Shown here: in pieces, positions 1 to 21,901 of the stretch
Position numbering within the stretch: position 1 is the first letter of the stretch
Layout: each line of letters opens with the position of its first letter
Source: Flabesymbios commensalis
Lineage: Eukaryota > Annelida > Polychaeta > Terebellida > Flabelligeridae
NCBI GenBank assembly: GCA_964017125.1
Contig: OZ024912.1
Span: 61,554,282 to 61,618,281 of the forward strand
DNA: 64,000 bases
Direction of reading: 5' to 3'
The notes under the pieces: model-generated
The model's input: the letters and a program-made list of their open reading frames with translations, nothing else
Database searches by the model: none
What the model was told of the DNA's origin: nothing
Translations under genes and position numbers: made by a program

Positions 1-10057
<10,057 letters not shown>

Positions 10058-10183
10058 GATGGCGTTTTGTTATATGTCGCTTTAAAACCCATAAATGCTT
10101 GCCGCTCACGATATGACGATTCTACAAATACAGTTAATGTGCGGTAAAGAAGTCCAACGTGCTGATCTTAATTCTAATCGGCA

Positions 10184-10189
10184 AATAAA
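10184..10189 (+). promoter_or_regulatory. Candidate polyadenylation signal of the GH9 gene
   Basis: AATAAA lies about 130 bases past the TAA at 10055-10057, in AT-rich DNA. It is the first canonical signal downstream of the stop and is well placed for a short 3' UTR. Confidence 0.5.
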
Positions 10190-11102
10190 TCTACGAAATG
10201 ATTTTATATTTTTAAATTATTATTTATTAGTAGATAAATAATTTCTGAGAAAACTGACGTTTATATAATTATTCCAATGCAACAATCCCACAAGCCACAG
10301 CAAAATTGAGTGTGCGCAAGTCTGTAAGTTATGTTACAATATTGTATCTCACTGTATAGCTTGATTTATTTAGCGGTACAAACTATGTTGTCTTGATGGT
10401 ATGAAATAGCGAATTTTGCTTTATTCCATATTTTCTAATATGTTCAATTTGGGTATTATATTTTTAGAATTTTTTGCTTAGGCAAATATTTTTTTTTCGT
10501 ATTTTATAAACAGTCATCGTGTATATTGATATTAATTAAAAAAAATAATAATGAATGACTTCTAAATAATTTTAGATGTAAATATTAATCTTCTAATATC
10601 AGAACATAGAAAATGATATCCACTTTGGGGTCCAATTTAATATTGATGGTGTTCAATATATATATGTGACCTGGTGAAAACAGTAATACATGAGCACACA
10701 GTGAATCTTTACATCAGATAAAAACTCAAAAATCTTTTTGGTGCATAAATTCTATTCTCTCTACAGTCTACACTATGCAAACAAATTTCGTCAATTCAGA
10801 AAATGACTTTTATGAAATATACCAGCTCAAAGAACCACTAATATTTGAATGCATGACATATGACTTCATTGGTGGGGATCATGATAATTGGTTGCTTGGA
10901 TGCATTAACAAGGTTCTACTGAAATGTACAATTTGCTATTGTTTGCAGCACTTAGGGCTCTGGAATGAACCCAATGACGCCGAACCAATGACAGAGGGAC
11001 AAGAGGAAAAGGAAGATGTGGAGGGGGTGAAGGAGCGCTCAGTACTATATATGGATCAACGATTACAATTTTATGTAATGTGGTGTGTCTCTCATTTCCG
11101 CT
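10190..11102. other. Intergenic, no recognised feature
   Basis: AT-rich sequence. An ORF opening at 10775 (ending 11167) runs into the MITE at 11103 and lacks family motifs, so I do not call it a gene. Confidence 0.5.
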
Positions 11103-11349
11103 TTAACCCTTTAACCGCCAAATTATTCAATTTGAATTTTCACCCACTTGAAGTTGTGTCTCGCTGACGCGATCCACAACTTCAAGTGAGTGAAAATTAT
11201 TCAGATTTTACAAAATGGAGGTCAACTCTTTTCAAATCTTGCTGGTTGATGTCACATTTTATCTTTGACATATTTAAAATGTGGTTCTCAATGTGCTAAT
11301 AAAAAAATAAAAACCTGAATATATGCGACACCGGCGGTTAAAAGGTTAA
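11103..11349 (+). repeat. TTAA-flanked MITE, family 2 (piggyBac-like)
   Basis: The ends are TTAACCCTTTAACCGCC and GGCGGTTAAAAGGTTAA, forming a terminal inverted repeat next to TTAA. Inside is a strong hairpin, CCACTTGAAGTTGTG / CACAACTTCAAGTG, around GTCTCGCTGACGCGATC. At 247 bp it matches the copies at 30006, 30818, 42126 and 47985. It has no coding capacity. The copy at 30006 shows a clean empty site in duplicate B, which supports TTAA targeting. Confidence 0.85.
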
Positions 11350-12042
11350 CCATGGACTCGATATGATGACTACATGTTATTATTTAATTTTGTGTGTATC
11401 ATTGTGTAAATCATAATAAACTGTTCCCATGCAATCGAGTGATTTTTTTGGCAAAAACAATAAAGAGGTATAATTCGTTCTTTATCATGAAGTCAGTCCA
11501 CTCTTATAAAACTATCTATCCTTTGCAACTGTCATCATACAAATATATCCAGACAACCCTCGAATAGCCTTATTTTGACAAATCTGTTAATTCGGTAGCA
11601 TTTATACCAGATAAAGCACCCATTTTCATTAAAATGAAAACGACATCTAATCAGAACAAAATCAATTTGTCAAAAGTATCTGAAATAAGATATTGCTTTT
11701 AAATTAATAATCTTACTTATAGACCTACGTATTTTCCCCTCATGTACGCCTAATTTATAATTCAACTTCATTCCTAAATATTTAACTGACGTTTTAAGTT
11801 AAATATCTTGTTCATTATATTAGTTGTTTTTGTTATTCGTTGTTATTCCCGTGTGATCCACAAACAGCGCTTAGACATATTTTGAATTGTCTTGTGCTTA
11901 GTTTTGTGTGCGTTGTAAGGATCAATTATTAGAGAGTCTTCAGAGTAGAGATGAAGCTCTGTTGTAACCGCGATTTTATGAGATTCACATATATCAAAAA
12001 CAGCTGGAATTGTTGCAGTAATATGTATATATTATGATGAAG

Positions 12043-12132
12043 CTTGAGGAGCTCTACATTCTTAGCTGTGAAAAGGGTCGGGCCGAAGGCCGATGCTTTT
12101 ATCACAGTTAAAAATGTAGAGCCTCGAGAGTT
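12043..12132. repeat. Hairpin CTACATTCTTAGCTGTG
   Basis: The arms CTCTACATTCTTAGCTGTGA and TCACAGTTAAAAATGTAGAG flank a GGCCGAAGGCC centre. The same hairpin type recurs at 30510-30580 and 47692-47750 inside the duplicated unit. It is non-coding. Confidence 0.6.
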
Positions 12133-12734
12133 TTAATTGACTTAAAACACATAATGAGGAAACGACTTAATCAAACATTATTATTTGCCATATGTATATT
12201 TGACCTATGTTTTCTGAACCCAGATGTGTATATACTTAAACTGAGTGGTATTTACATTTGTACATGGCATATATATTTTTGGATAAGAGGCTATTGCGGC
12301 CTTTTTTGAAAATGTGTGTATTTAGCCCGGGCTGAAATATGAAACATTGAACTTTGCTCGACATTTGAGTGCAGATTTTTTTTGCACCTATTTTGGGTGT
12401 GCTGAATTCGAATCTGTCGGATAACATTATATCTTTGATGTCCGTCACCTTAAAATAAACAAAACAAAAATGGCCGCCAAAACCACATCTTTTATAGCTA
12501 TATTTTTGTTGTACATTACGCACAAATTTCGGTTTCTGCATGATTTGGATTTGATAAATTTATCTGTCATGTTTTTAAATAAAAATGACCTTTTTATGTC
12601 TTGAGCAGTCAACCCGACCTGGTGATCATTATCTGATTCTATTATCCCATCCTATACACCAGGTGTCTCTTATTCGCTAGGTGATGAACTCATGGTTCAC
12701 AAACTAAATGAAATTGGATGAATTGAATTCGCTT

Positions 12735-15700
12735 AAAGGCCCAGTCACATTGAGGCGTTTCGAGGTGGCGGTCGGTCCAAAGATAGATACGGTTTAAACC
12801 GTGCGAAAGTCGGCGGTTCGGGCCGCGGTCCATGATAATTGGAATGTCATATGCGGAGTAATATAATCAGATACGGCCTCATACGGTATTTTTGGCAATT
12901 TTGGCATGTTTCCGAAAAAAATAATAATACGCAGTTGTACAGTTCTTTTCGGAGATTTACGGATGTTTCTAGCGGTCATATTCGGTTTCAGAAATTAGAT
13001 TTACGGTCTTGATTCGGTTATTTACGGGTATGTACGGTCATATGCGGTCGGTGTCGGTCATGTACGTTCATATACGATTACAGAGGGAACTTGTCCTCGC
13101 TCCGTAACACACCTCGCTAAAAATGGGCAGTAGGCCTATATATCCCTATCTGTACGGACGGGTATATACGGTCTGATTCGGAAAGATACGTTCGCAAAAT
13201 GAGAGATACTGTAAGGGTAATTAGCACGGTCATTTACGGGGAAACAGGCGGAGATATAAGGTTGTTAACTCGTTGAGATAGGGTCTTATAAGGTCCCAAT
13301 AATTCTTTATACGGTCACTTGCGTTTATATACGGACAGAACATGTTTTTAAGGAGATATATGATTGCCCCTGAAATTGATAAATACAGGCTCAAAAATTA
13401 CATTTTCAGAAGGTCAAATACGGACCGACGGGCGGTGTGAAAATGTATTTTACGGTTCACTGGGTGGGTATACAGGGTGTGATACGGATACATAGTGACA
13501 TATAAGGAGATATAAAGAATAACGCTGAGTTAGGGGGCTAAGGCGGAGAGATAGGGCAGACGTAATAATAATAGACGTATAATTCTAACATTTTGACCAC
13601 TTTAAAAATAGCTGTCAGAAATGTCTATCATCAGGATTTTTACACTGTATCCATATTCCGTTCTGTGGCCAGGGTAACATGTAAATAGGAACAAATATCA
13701 CTGATTGGAGTGTAATTGAGACTAAAAATTAAAATAATAATAAATGATAAATATTTTTTTTCAACATCTACATCAATTTCTATGCCACATACTTTTAGGA
13801 TTCGAAAGTAATCATATGAAAATAAAAACTAATATAAAAAATTAAAATATGTCAAATCAAGGGCATTTTTGCTTTTAACCCTCTCGTGCCCATACGACCA
13901 CCAGTGGCTGGTGAATTATGACGTCGTTTTTTCCATACATTATTATTCACACTCACCCTTTGTTCACATTGCCTCTAGGCCAGATGGATATAATGCGTTT
14001 AAATAGGTATCATTCCGACCAGAATGTATTATGCAAGGTGTAATAAATAATCTAAGTAATGTTATTTTTATTATGTTAACCAAGGCTACCCTACCCCTAC
14101 CTCAGCAGAAATTATTGTATTATCAAGAGTCATTTGACAATTAAATCATGTGACACTTGTAAACAATGAAAATAGCGGTCCATGTAGGCCTACATGATTT
14201 CTCTATAGGATTGGATATTTTTATCGTTGCCGATTTTCCTGTCGCTAAGCTCATATTCAAGAACATAACAGATTAAGCTGTGTAGGTTAATACTTTATTG
14301 ATGGCGTAAGTGAAGATGACGAGAAATAATGTAATGATAAACGCCTGTAAGTTGGTACATCTCCATTATAGGTTTGCAAAATCGTTATTTTTTCTGAAAT
14401 GCGTTAATCATTGTTAATTATTAAGTTTAATTTGATAAATTTGATTTGATTGATTTGTTAATAATCGTTGCCATTTATGCCCATAGCAACAACGGTTATT
14501 ATTCTTTATTGCCGATCATTTTTAGCCCGCCTTTTAATTTTAATTAAAAAAGGTGGGCTATTGCAATTGAAGTTCGGCGTCGTCGGCGTCGGCGTTTATA
14601 TTTACTTGTGGGCACAATAACTTGAAAAGTTTTCCATGTATCCTTCCCAAATTTGTTATGCATGTTACAAATGATCAGTTCTCGGACGAGCTCAATAATG
14701 GCTGGAAAGAAATTAAAATAGCCAATTTATTGCGCTTTTTCGCATTTTACATCAATAATTTGACCATGTGGGCGCGATAACTTGCAAAGTTTTCCATATA
14801 TCCTGTTCAAATTTGTTATGCATGTTACTAATAAGCAGTTCTCGGACAAGTTCAATAACAGCTGAAAAAAGTAACTTTAAGTTAAGCTTATTAAGTTCAA
14901 TAATGGCGGCGGGCTATTGTCGAATGTGATCTTGTTATAATATGCTTCGCCGGAAATCTGTCAATTGCATAAATGTGTTTATATAAGTAGATTATAGTGA
15001 TTTATTCTCACGTGGCATGGATATATACAAAATACTGAAAAGATTTTGTACTGTTGCCATGGAAAACGTTTCTAGGGAGTATAAGGGGGCGTTCTCAAGA
15101 GGTATGGTAACAACTCTATAGTGCCCCCCCCCCCAGTGTTGCCTGTGTTCGTGGAAAGTTTCATTTGTCTTAGAATAGAAGTATAAAATATATACAAATG
15201 TTTGTATTGCGTTATCATTTTGGTTTTTAAATTATGAAAAAAACGTGGGCGAGAAAGGGTTAAGAGCCCTAGCATCGTTTGTCGAAGTGCGACTTACGAC
15301 TCATTTAGCCAAATCGGGTCACATATGTGCACAAAGGTGACCTGAAACCGCTTTAATTTCATTTTCTTCTGAATAATACACGTACAAATTCAAGCATTTC
15401 AGTTCTGTAAGTTGGTCCTGCTTTTAGTCGTTTTGTCACACCGCGTGAGCATGTCCGCAAAGCATCGTAAATGACCTAATATGACCCTGTGATATGAGCA
15501 CTAATATAAAATAACACTAAATACCCCTATTTCTCCTTATAATAATAATTAAGTTCTTATATAGCGCTACACAAAACACATGACATATTATCTGGTGCGC
15601 TGTACAATCAACTCCACTCGGAAGCACTATGAATAATACTGGTGTTTCTCCTTATCTGGCGGTATTACACTGTACATAAATGAGTATAAACCGTATTGGA

Positions 15701-16213
15701 CCGAATATGAATCGAATTGGACCCATCCCTGGACCGTATCGACCCAAACGTACCACGAAATAATTATTCCGTATTTAACAAGAAATCTCCGTGAAACACC
15801 TCTTGTGAATCCGTATATGACCGCTGCTCAGACCTGGAATGACCGTATTGGACCTCATTGAACATTTCTCGACCGCACAGAACCGTAAATTTCACTATAT
15901 AACCCTATATCACCGCAAATAACCTTAAATATCCGCATTAGACCGCTTATAGCCAATCGTATATATCACCTTATAAATTCATAAAAAAGTCCCGAAAATC
16001 ACTTTTTCCAACCTCAGACCTGGAAAAAGCCGTAGTCATTTAAGGTCATTTACGGTTCACAAAAGATCATTTGCGATCATTTACGGAAGTTTAGAGTGAC
16101 ATTATAAGGTTATATACGATTCGGCGGACTGCTCGTGAACCGTACCAAGTTTTCAAACATGTTCAAAAATTAAAAAAAACACCCGCGGTCGAAGCCCCGT
16201 GTGACTTGGGCAT
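12735..16213. mobile_element. Foldback-type element with inverted arrays of short degenerate repeats
   Basis: The left end AAAGGCCCAGTCACATTGAG and the right end CGTGTGACTTGGGC are inverted matches. Inside the left end (about 12770-13560) run degenerate 'tacggtcatatgcggtc' units. Inside the right end (about 15650-16140) run 'gaccgtattggaccgaatat' units, the same motif on the other strand. This plan is that of foldback elements, such as the sea-urchin TU class, with long ends built from sub-repeats. No transposase ORF is visible in the 2 kb centre, which also holds an unrelated repeat at 14521-14938. I found no convincing target duplication. Confidence 0.6.
14521..14938. repeat. AGCCCGCC/GGCGGGCT-bounded repeat with two 160 bp sub-repeats
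   Basis: The segment starts AGCCCGCCTTTTAATTTTAA, passes through a GTCGTCGGCGTCGGCG tract and ends 'ggcggcgggctattgtcgaa'. Two direct sub-repeats start near 14608 and 14768; each contains 'ttttccat.tatcc' followed by 'caaatttgttatgcatgtta' and 'cagttctcggac'. It sits in the middle of the foldback element, so it is probably a later insertion there. Confidence 0.5.
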
Positions 16214-17039
16214 AACACAGCGCTATATTTAATTTATCTTATTTATTTGACTTTTCAGCTCAAAACATGCAAACAATGGTATAATTTGAGTATCAATCAT
16301 TGAGTATAATCATTAAACATGTTACAAGTCAACTTCGGTTGACAGCAACAGGTCGAGACGACCTCTACGATGCTTGCACAACCATGTAAATTAGTTACAA
16401 TTATATTATAAAATAACATACAATATAAAACCAACTGGTCAAGATTTTTAGGTGTAGGCAGAGCTATCATGTAAGTACACATAATAAATAATGTAGTTTG
16501 AAATGTCTAATTTGAATATACATGTATATGGGCCAACAGTAGGTGATAAATTTGTGATAATGTACACACATCTCCCACAACAAGTTATCTTACCCACGAT
16601 CCCGCAGGGCTAAACCTTGCTTTATCGAGCATAGCGTCCAACTATTTTAAATAGTGGGATACCTTGAATGTCGCGCTTCCCAAGACCGGCCAATCAGACA
16701 GCACTTCACAACTGTCTGAGAGTACAGCTTGCTTGTTTCCGTTGGTATGATAGTTATGACAAGCTGGGAATCTCACGCTGATGTCATTGTGTTCCGAGCT
16801 CCCTGATGGCGGCCACTATATGATTACTGGTCGCCATGAGGTACCCCTCACTGTCCAAAATGAGAGATTCCCAACTTTTCTATAAAATACATCTAGCAGC
16901 GGAAACAGGTAACAGTGTATGAGAGCTGAACAAGAGTTCATTTTTTCGTAATCTGACCGAGGGAAGATGTGTACATATAAAATAAAGATAACTGACAATT
17001 TCCTGTCATAAGTTTCTCTGCACCAAAACCGGTAGTCCA
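16214..17039. other. Intergenic, no recognised feature
   Basis: I find no ORF with family motifs, no paired ends and no tRNA-like boxes in this stretch. Confidence 0.4.
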
Positions 17040-17999
17040 GTCAAAAAGTCATTTGACCTTGAACAAATTGCAACAGAAATAATTTTAGGTGTTTCGGCTT
17101 CACAAATACGTCCAGATTAACATACTAAAAATCTTAAGAAAAATTCGATGCGTAACAAGGCAAAATTCAAGGTCAAAGGTCAATTCCAAGGTCAAATATG
17201 ATTTTTCAAAAAATAAGGGTTGGAACAAGTGTAATATCTCTTTTTCATTTAATTTTAACTGGAGAATACATTTCTTATATTATTTTCATGATTCAAGGTC
17301 ATCCTCAAGTACAAAGGTCAAATGGAAGGTTAAATAAATAGTATTATTTTGGTGATTGAAGGTCATCTTCAAGGTCAAAAGGTCGATTCCAAGGTAAAAG
17401 GTATAAAAATATGATTTTTAACAAACACAAATAGCAAGAAGTGTAATATTTATGTTTGATGTGATTTTAATTTAATGATCAATTACTCGTATTATTTTGA
17501 TGATTAAAGTTCATCATCAAGGTCAAAACCTCAATTTCAAGGTCAAGTATGTGAAAAATATGATTAGTAACAGATAACACAACGAACAAGTGTGATACCT
17601 CTTTTCTGTGTGATTATTGACTAGAAAATACATTTATAGTATAATTTTGGTGATTGAAGGTTTTCTTCAAGGTCATCTTCAAGGTCAAAAAGTCAATTCC
17701 AAAGTCAAAGGTATAAAAAATATGATTTTCAACAAACACAATTAGCAAGAAGTGCAATATATATATTTGATGTGTTATTGACTGAATGATCCATTTCTGG
17801 TATTGTTTTGATGATTAAAAGTCATCTTCAAGGTCAAAACCTCAATTTCAAGGTAAATTAAGCAAAAAACATGATTTTAACAGATAACACCACAAACAAG
17901 TTAAATACCTTTTTTCTGTTTGATTTTTGCCTAGAAAATCACTTTCTGGCATTGTTTTAGTAATTTACGGTCACCCGCAAGGTTAAAAGGTCAATTTTA
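17040..17999. repeat. Tandem array rich in TCAAGGTCA, dimeric unit about 310 bp
   Basis: Two related monomers of roughly 155 bp alternate. One has 'gattgaaggtcatcttcaag' and 'aacaaacacaaatagcaaga'; the other has 'gattaaagttcatcatcaag' and 'aacagataacac'. Equivalent points recur about 300-310 bp apart (17354 and 17653; 17503 and 17813), so this is a higher-order dimer. The string TCAAGGTCA occurs at least eight times. Confidence 0.75.
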
Positions 18000-19145
18000 A
18001 AACCATGTGACCAAAAATATGCCGTTTGACGCTTCCCGGACGCCCATTAGCTCATCCACATCACCATTTTATGTGAAACTGTCACTTTTAAGCACTGCGT
18101 CTCTCTTTAATGATTTTCCGTCGCCCTTCATGCATCTGCATCGCCCTTCATTACTTCTTGATTGCCCTTTAACACCTTTCTGTCACCTTCTAGCACCTCT
18201 TCGCTTTTCCGTCACCCTTTAACGCATCTCTAAGGCCATTTAACGGCGCCCTTTAACACTTATCCTCCGCCCATTAACGGCTTCCCATCACCATTTAACG
18301 CCTCTTCGACACCCTTCAATGCCTCCTGATCGACTTTTACGCCTTATTGTCGCCCTTTAATGCCTCCACATCTGCCCTTTAATGTAATTGTCACCTATGA
18401 ACGTACCTGTCGCACTTTAACGTTTGCTTGTGGCCCTTTATGCGTCTCCATACCGCATTAAGGCCTTTTTTGTTGCATTTGAAGACCTTTTCGTCGCTAT
18501 TTATTGCATCTTCGTAGCTCTTTAAGGCGTCTTTGTCACCCCTCAAAGTCTATCCTTCTTTCTTTGACGCCTTTCCACCGCTATATGGCGTCGCTGCGTT
18601 GCCCTTTAAATTGTCTTTATCACTCTTTAGCGCCTCTCCATCACCGTTTGGTGCCTTTCTATCGAACTATAATGCATTTTTCGAACTTAATGCCCCTACA
18701 TCACCCTGAATTATATATAACCGTCATTTCTTAATGCATCCGTCGTCCTTTATGTATATTTGCAGCGCCTTAGCGTATCTCTGTTAAAAATGAAAGCCTT
18801 TCTGTGGCCCCTTAACGCATCTCAATTTCCCTTGAACGCCTCTTTGTCGCCATATAGTGCCTCACGCTTGCCCTTTAATTAACACCTCCCTATTGCGTTT
18901 TAGTGTGTCGTCATCAAACCATCGCAAGGTAACGACTCTGTGGCATTGTCTCGTCGCCCTTTAACACCTCTCCATTGTCCTTTAATTCATCCCCGTCGCG
19001 ATTTTAACGTTTTTTGTCGCATTTCACTTCCTCTACATCGCCCTTATTGCATAACCGTCGCCTATTAACATACCCTTATAACAACGCATTTGACGACATA
19101 CCGTTGCTGCAAATTAAAGGCCTTTGCGCTGCTCCTTAACAAATC
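18000..19145. repeat. Degenerate minisatellite, about 21 bp unit
   Basis: Units approximate TTTAACGCCTCTTCGTCGCCC, head to tail for about 1.1 kb (roughly 50 units) with many substitutions. Short ORFs within it are simply translations of the repeat. The array ends about 20 bp before the left boundary of duplicate A. Confidence 0.8.
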
Positions 19146-19280
19146 TCCATTCTTACACATATCCGATACATTTTATATTGTTTGAACATTGTAATTGTCC
19201 ATTACCTTGTTATTGGACGTACGTTGTTGTGATATGATATTGCGGTGCTAATCGGTTGTACTTGAAGATGCTATGAATGG

Positions 19281-19388
19281 ATGGTGAGATGAATGAGATG
19301 ACACTGCCCTCGAGACATAGAATTTGAAATATGAGCCCTGTCGGTCTGAGGCCGAGCACGCTACCTCTCGGTCACTGAGGCTCCCCAC
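19281..19388 (-). repeat. tRNA-derived SINE, type 2
   Basis: Read on the minus strand, the head GTGACCGAGAGGTAGCGTGC resembles a tRNA A box and a B-box-like CGAATTTCGAATCC is recognisable from the better copies. The tail includes GTGTCATCTCATTCATCTC. Copies lie at 33861, 45756 and 51031, all minus strand. It is not a functional tRNA. Confidence 0.65.
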
Positions 19389-19469
19389 AATATGAAAGTG
19401 TGCGCACCAAGAATGACTTTGACTGCAGCGGGATTCAAAGTCAACCAATGAGCTATCCTGGCGCCACAA
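19389..19469 (-). repeat. tRNA-derived SINE, type 1 fragment
   Basis: On the minus strand GGCGCCAGGATAGCTCATTG and CTTGGTGCGCACA match the head and middle of the complete SINE at 36649-36886, with the middle shortened. It abuts the type 2 SINE, so the two form a composite block that is duplicated at 45756-45929. Confidence 0.6.
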
Positions 19470-19791
19470 GTTGTATGTAAAGCCCAATGAGACCTCCCAG
19501 GATATATCTAGCTTTGGTGTTGATCCCCTGTTTGACCATGTCTTGTAAAAAGTCACTCCAATGTACTGCCGCACGTACATGTACTGCCCAAAAGCTGCGA
19601 ATTCCGATCTCCCACAATTCCGATCTCTCATTCAATTTCTCTGCATGTTACGCGGGAGTTTTTCAGAATAAATTACTTGTTACATGTTGCTACAAAATGC
19701 TAAACCATTTTTTACTATAGACCAAAATCATATGTTAACCCCTCACTCTCAACAATACAGGTTCTTTAAAAAGAACCCTTCAGTACTATTA

Positions 19792-19840
19792 CCATGCAAC
19801 CCCAGGAGAACCCTGCAAGGGTTCTCCAGGGGTTGTATGG
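19792..19840. repeat. GC-rich hairpin AACCCCAGGAGAACCCT
   Basis: CCATGCAACCCC..GAGAACCC pairs with GGGTTCTCCAGGGGTTGTATGG around a two-base centre, with about two mismatches in 23 pairs. The B copy at 46076-46124 keeps the fold. Just upstream is a second small palindrome, GGTTCTTTAAAAAGAACC. Confidence 0.75.
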
Positions 19841-20660
19841 AGGAAAGAATTACTAAACTACCTGATACACATGCCGGCCCGCGTGATACAAGTTGTTGGT
19901 TTATATATTATCGTTGCAACCATGAAGACGTAAACAGTGAAACATGTGAAATATTGCTACTGTTGTAAAATGTTATACAAATAGTTATCATGAGCCGCTA
20001 TCATAATGAATAAATCATCGGGGCTGTAGATCACCTTTGTTCATAAGTTGAACGCGGCCAAGGAAACCTCCTAAGGATAAGTTCCGGTCGCGATGGCTCC
20101 CCACTATACTGAATCTTAACAAGTGAGCGGCGAAGAAACATTTTGTTTCTTTGAAACCTAAATACGAGAATGGGGGACTAGCTCGCGAGCTGAGGTGTGG
20201 GAGACTGTCAGTGTATATAACCGTTACTCCAGGTCCCCGCTCTAATCGGTGAATAAGCCGGAACATTGTCAAGGGCATTGTATGTCGTTTCTTTTCAAAA
20301 GATAGGCTACTGCAGTGCATTATGTTGATTGGAAACATAATCAAGCCACCTGATATAGAAATGTTCATTAATCATGTTAATGAAACATTGTTACTTTGTA
20401 CTTGGTATATAATACATGATTAAGAACGAACTAAATATTAGAGAGTAATTTAAATTTCAAGAATAATATAATTTTATGCCTTTTTTCATTCTGGACAATG
20501 TATTCCATTTTCATATCATATATCGTATCCGCTCAATGTAATGTTACATTCATTTGATGCGACTGTATTTTGTCCAATCTCGGCGCTTGCTATGTGTTAA
20601 TGGTTTGCTACTTGTATCGTGTGGTTTTACACTTTTCACATTATTCTATATCATGTTAAA

Positions 20661-20709
20661 TAGGCTTTTGATTGGTCGAGATGGCCATCTCGACCAAATC
20701 AGAAGCCTA
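20661..20709. repeat. Hairpin TAGGCTTTTGATTGGTCGAG, copy A only
   Basis: The left arm TAGGCTTTTGATTGGTCGAG and right arm CTCGACCAAATCAGAAGCCTA meet at ATGGCCAT. Copy B goes straight across this point (near 47127) and lacks about 75 bp, so this is an A-specific insertion or a B-specific loss. Confidence 0.65.
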
Positions 20710-20980
20710 CGATATATCGTAACTTGTACGAGAATACGAGCCCTGGTGTCTGTTCTGACAGCCAAGTTACGCCATTATGTTGTTCTGACAAAACGGGGAA
20801 TGGTGATTTATGTAATAAAGATGGATTACCAGTCATGTATTAACGTGTCAGTGTCCCTTACAACGCTGAAATATCTGTGTATAAACTATGCAGAACAAGG
20901 GTTTTTTCAATCAAAATCGTCATAAATTTCTTAGTGTGAGGAGCGCACAGCGCGGGTCCTGCGCGAAAATAACGTCGATA

Positions 20981-21398
20981 TATGGGAAGATGGGCCTACG
21001 TCGGGAGCTCCATTATGGGGTCACAATGGCCGACGAGGGACTCCGACCAATCTCACCATTAAAACTCAAACTTCCTCCTCCTCCGTCGAGTCGACGGTTC
21101 CAAACAGGTCAGAAAACTCTCTTCTCTCTTGTCATGTTTATTTGATTAACATGCGATAACAGCAAAGCACAACCTTCCGCGCACGGCACGTCTCTATTGA
21201 CTTAGCGAGAGCGAGCTACGGCACGTCCGTAGTCGCCGAGTGTAACGCCTGAAGTGCGGGAAAAATACCAAGGCCGCACACATTGCTTTATGTGCACCCG
21301 TCACCAAGGTACGGAAACGAGGCGGGCATCCCCATCCCCCCGCGTCCAGGAGGCTGGGGATAAACGCCACATTAACTGAACGACGTCAGGATCCTACA
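20981..21398 (-). repeat. 3' LTR of the CsRn1-like element
   Basis: This LTR is 418 bp, beginning TATGGGAAG and ending CCTACA on the + strand (TGTAGG...CCCATA in element sense). It aligns with 29326-29721 at about 99% apart from small length differences. The purine-rich tract lies immediately inside it. Confidence 0.93.
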
Positions 21399-21901
21399 TT
21401 ACCCCCGGGTGAGTGATAACGTAGGACCAAACTGACGTGTAGGAGACTGCTTCGTGCAAGTAGCGGGGTTGTAAAATATGTAACCTCTTATAACTAAGCA
21501 TAGTTTGTTTTTTTTAAAAAATATAGCGAGTGTGGTTACAGCGTGGGTGGTTGAAAGCGCAGCATTATACGTGAATTGTCCTATCCTCTTAACACCAACT
21601 GTCCTTTATGTATGATTCATTTGCTGCAAGCTGCGATCAACCCATTCATTTAATTAACATAATTTCTATTAGTAATTTAGCAATGAGCTTGCTAAAAAAA
21701 ATGTCTTTACATTTTTATATCTGTACACAATGCTGCCAGGCCTGGCATATTCATTTACAATTTAACAACATTGTTATTACGAGGTATGCGGTTGGGCCCG
21801 CCATAGATGTCATTAGGCGCAACTATGGCGTGAACCATCTGCACGAATCGAGCAGGAGTCTGGATGATTCGTCCGACTCTAGTTTTTCGCACTGTTTGGT
21901 C

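Larger units (their letters stand above)
19470..20976. other. Left part of copy A up to the LTR element, non-coding
   Basis: This stretch holds two strong hairpins (19792-19840 and 20661-20709, listed separately). ORFs of 70-130 codons are not conserved in the B counterpart, where indels break their frames. Confidence 0.5.

Noticed and set aside
10775-11167. 130-codon ORF downstream of the cellulase
   Set aside because: Its 3' third is MITE family 2 sequence, no domain is recognised, and GLLKS at 9912 already gives a better GH9 end.
18007-18734. ORFs within the 21 bp minisatellite
   Set aside because: They are translations of a repeat whose unit is a multiple of three; most depend on few units and have no start or splice context.
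17040-19145. CRISPR-like array
   Set aside because: The units are contiguous and degenerate with no unique spacers, in an intron-bearing eukaryotic genome.
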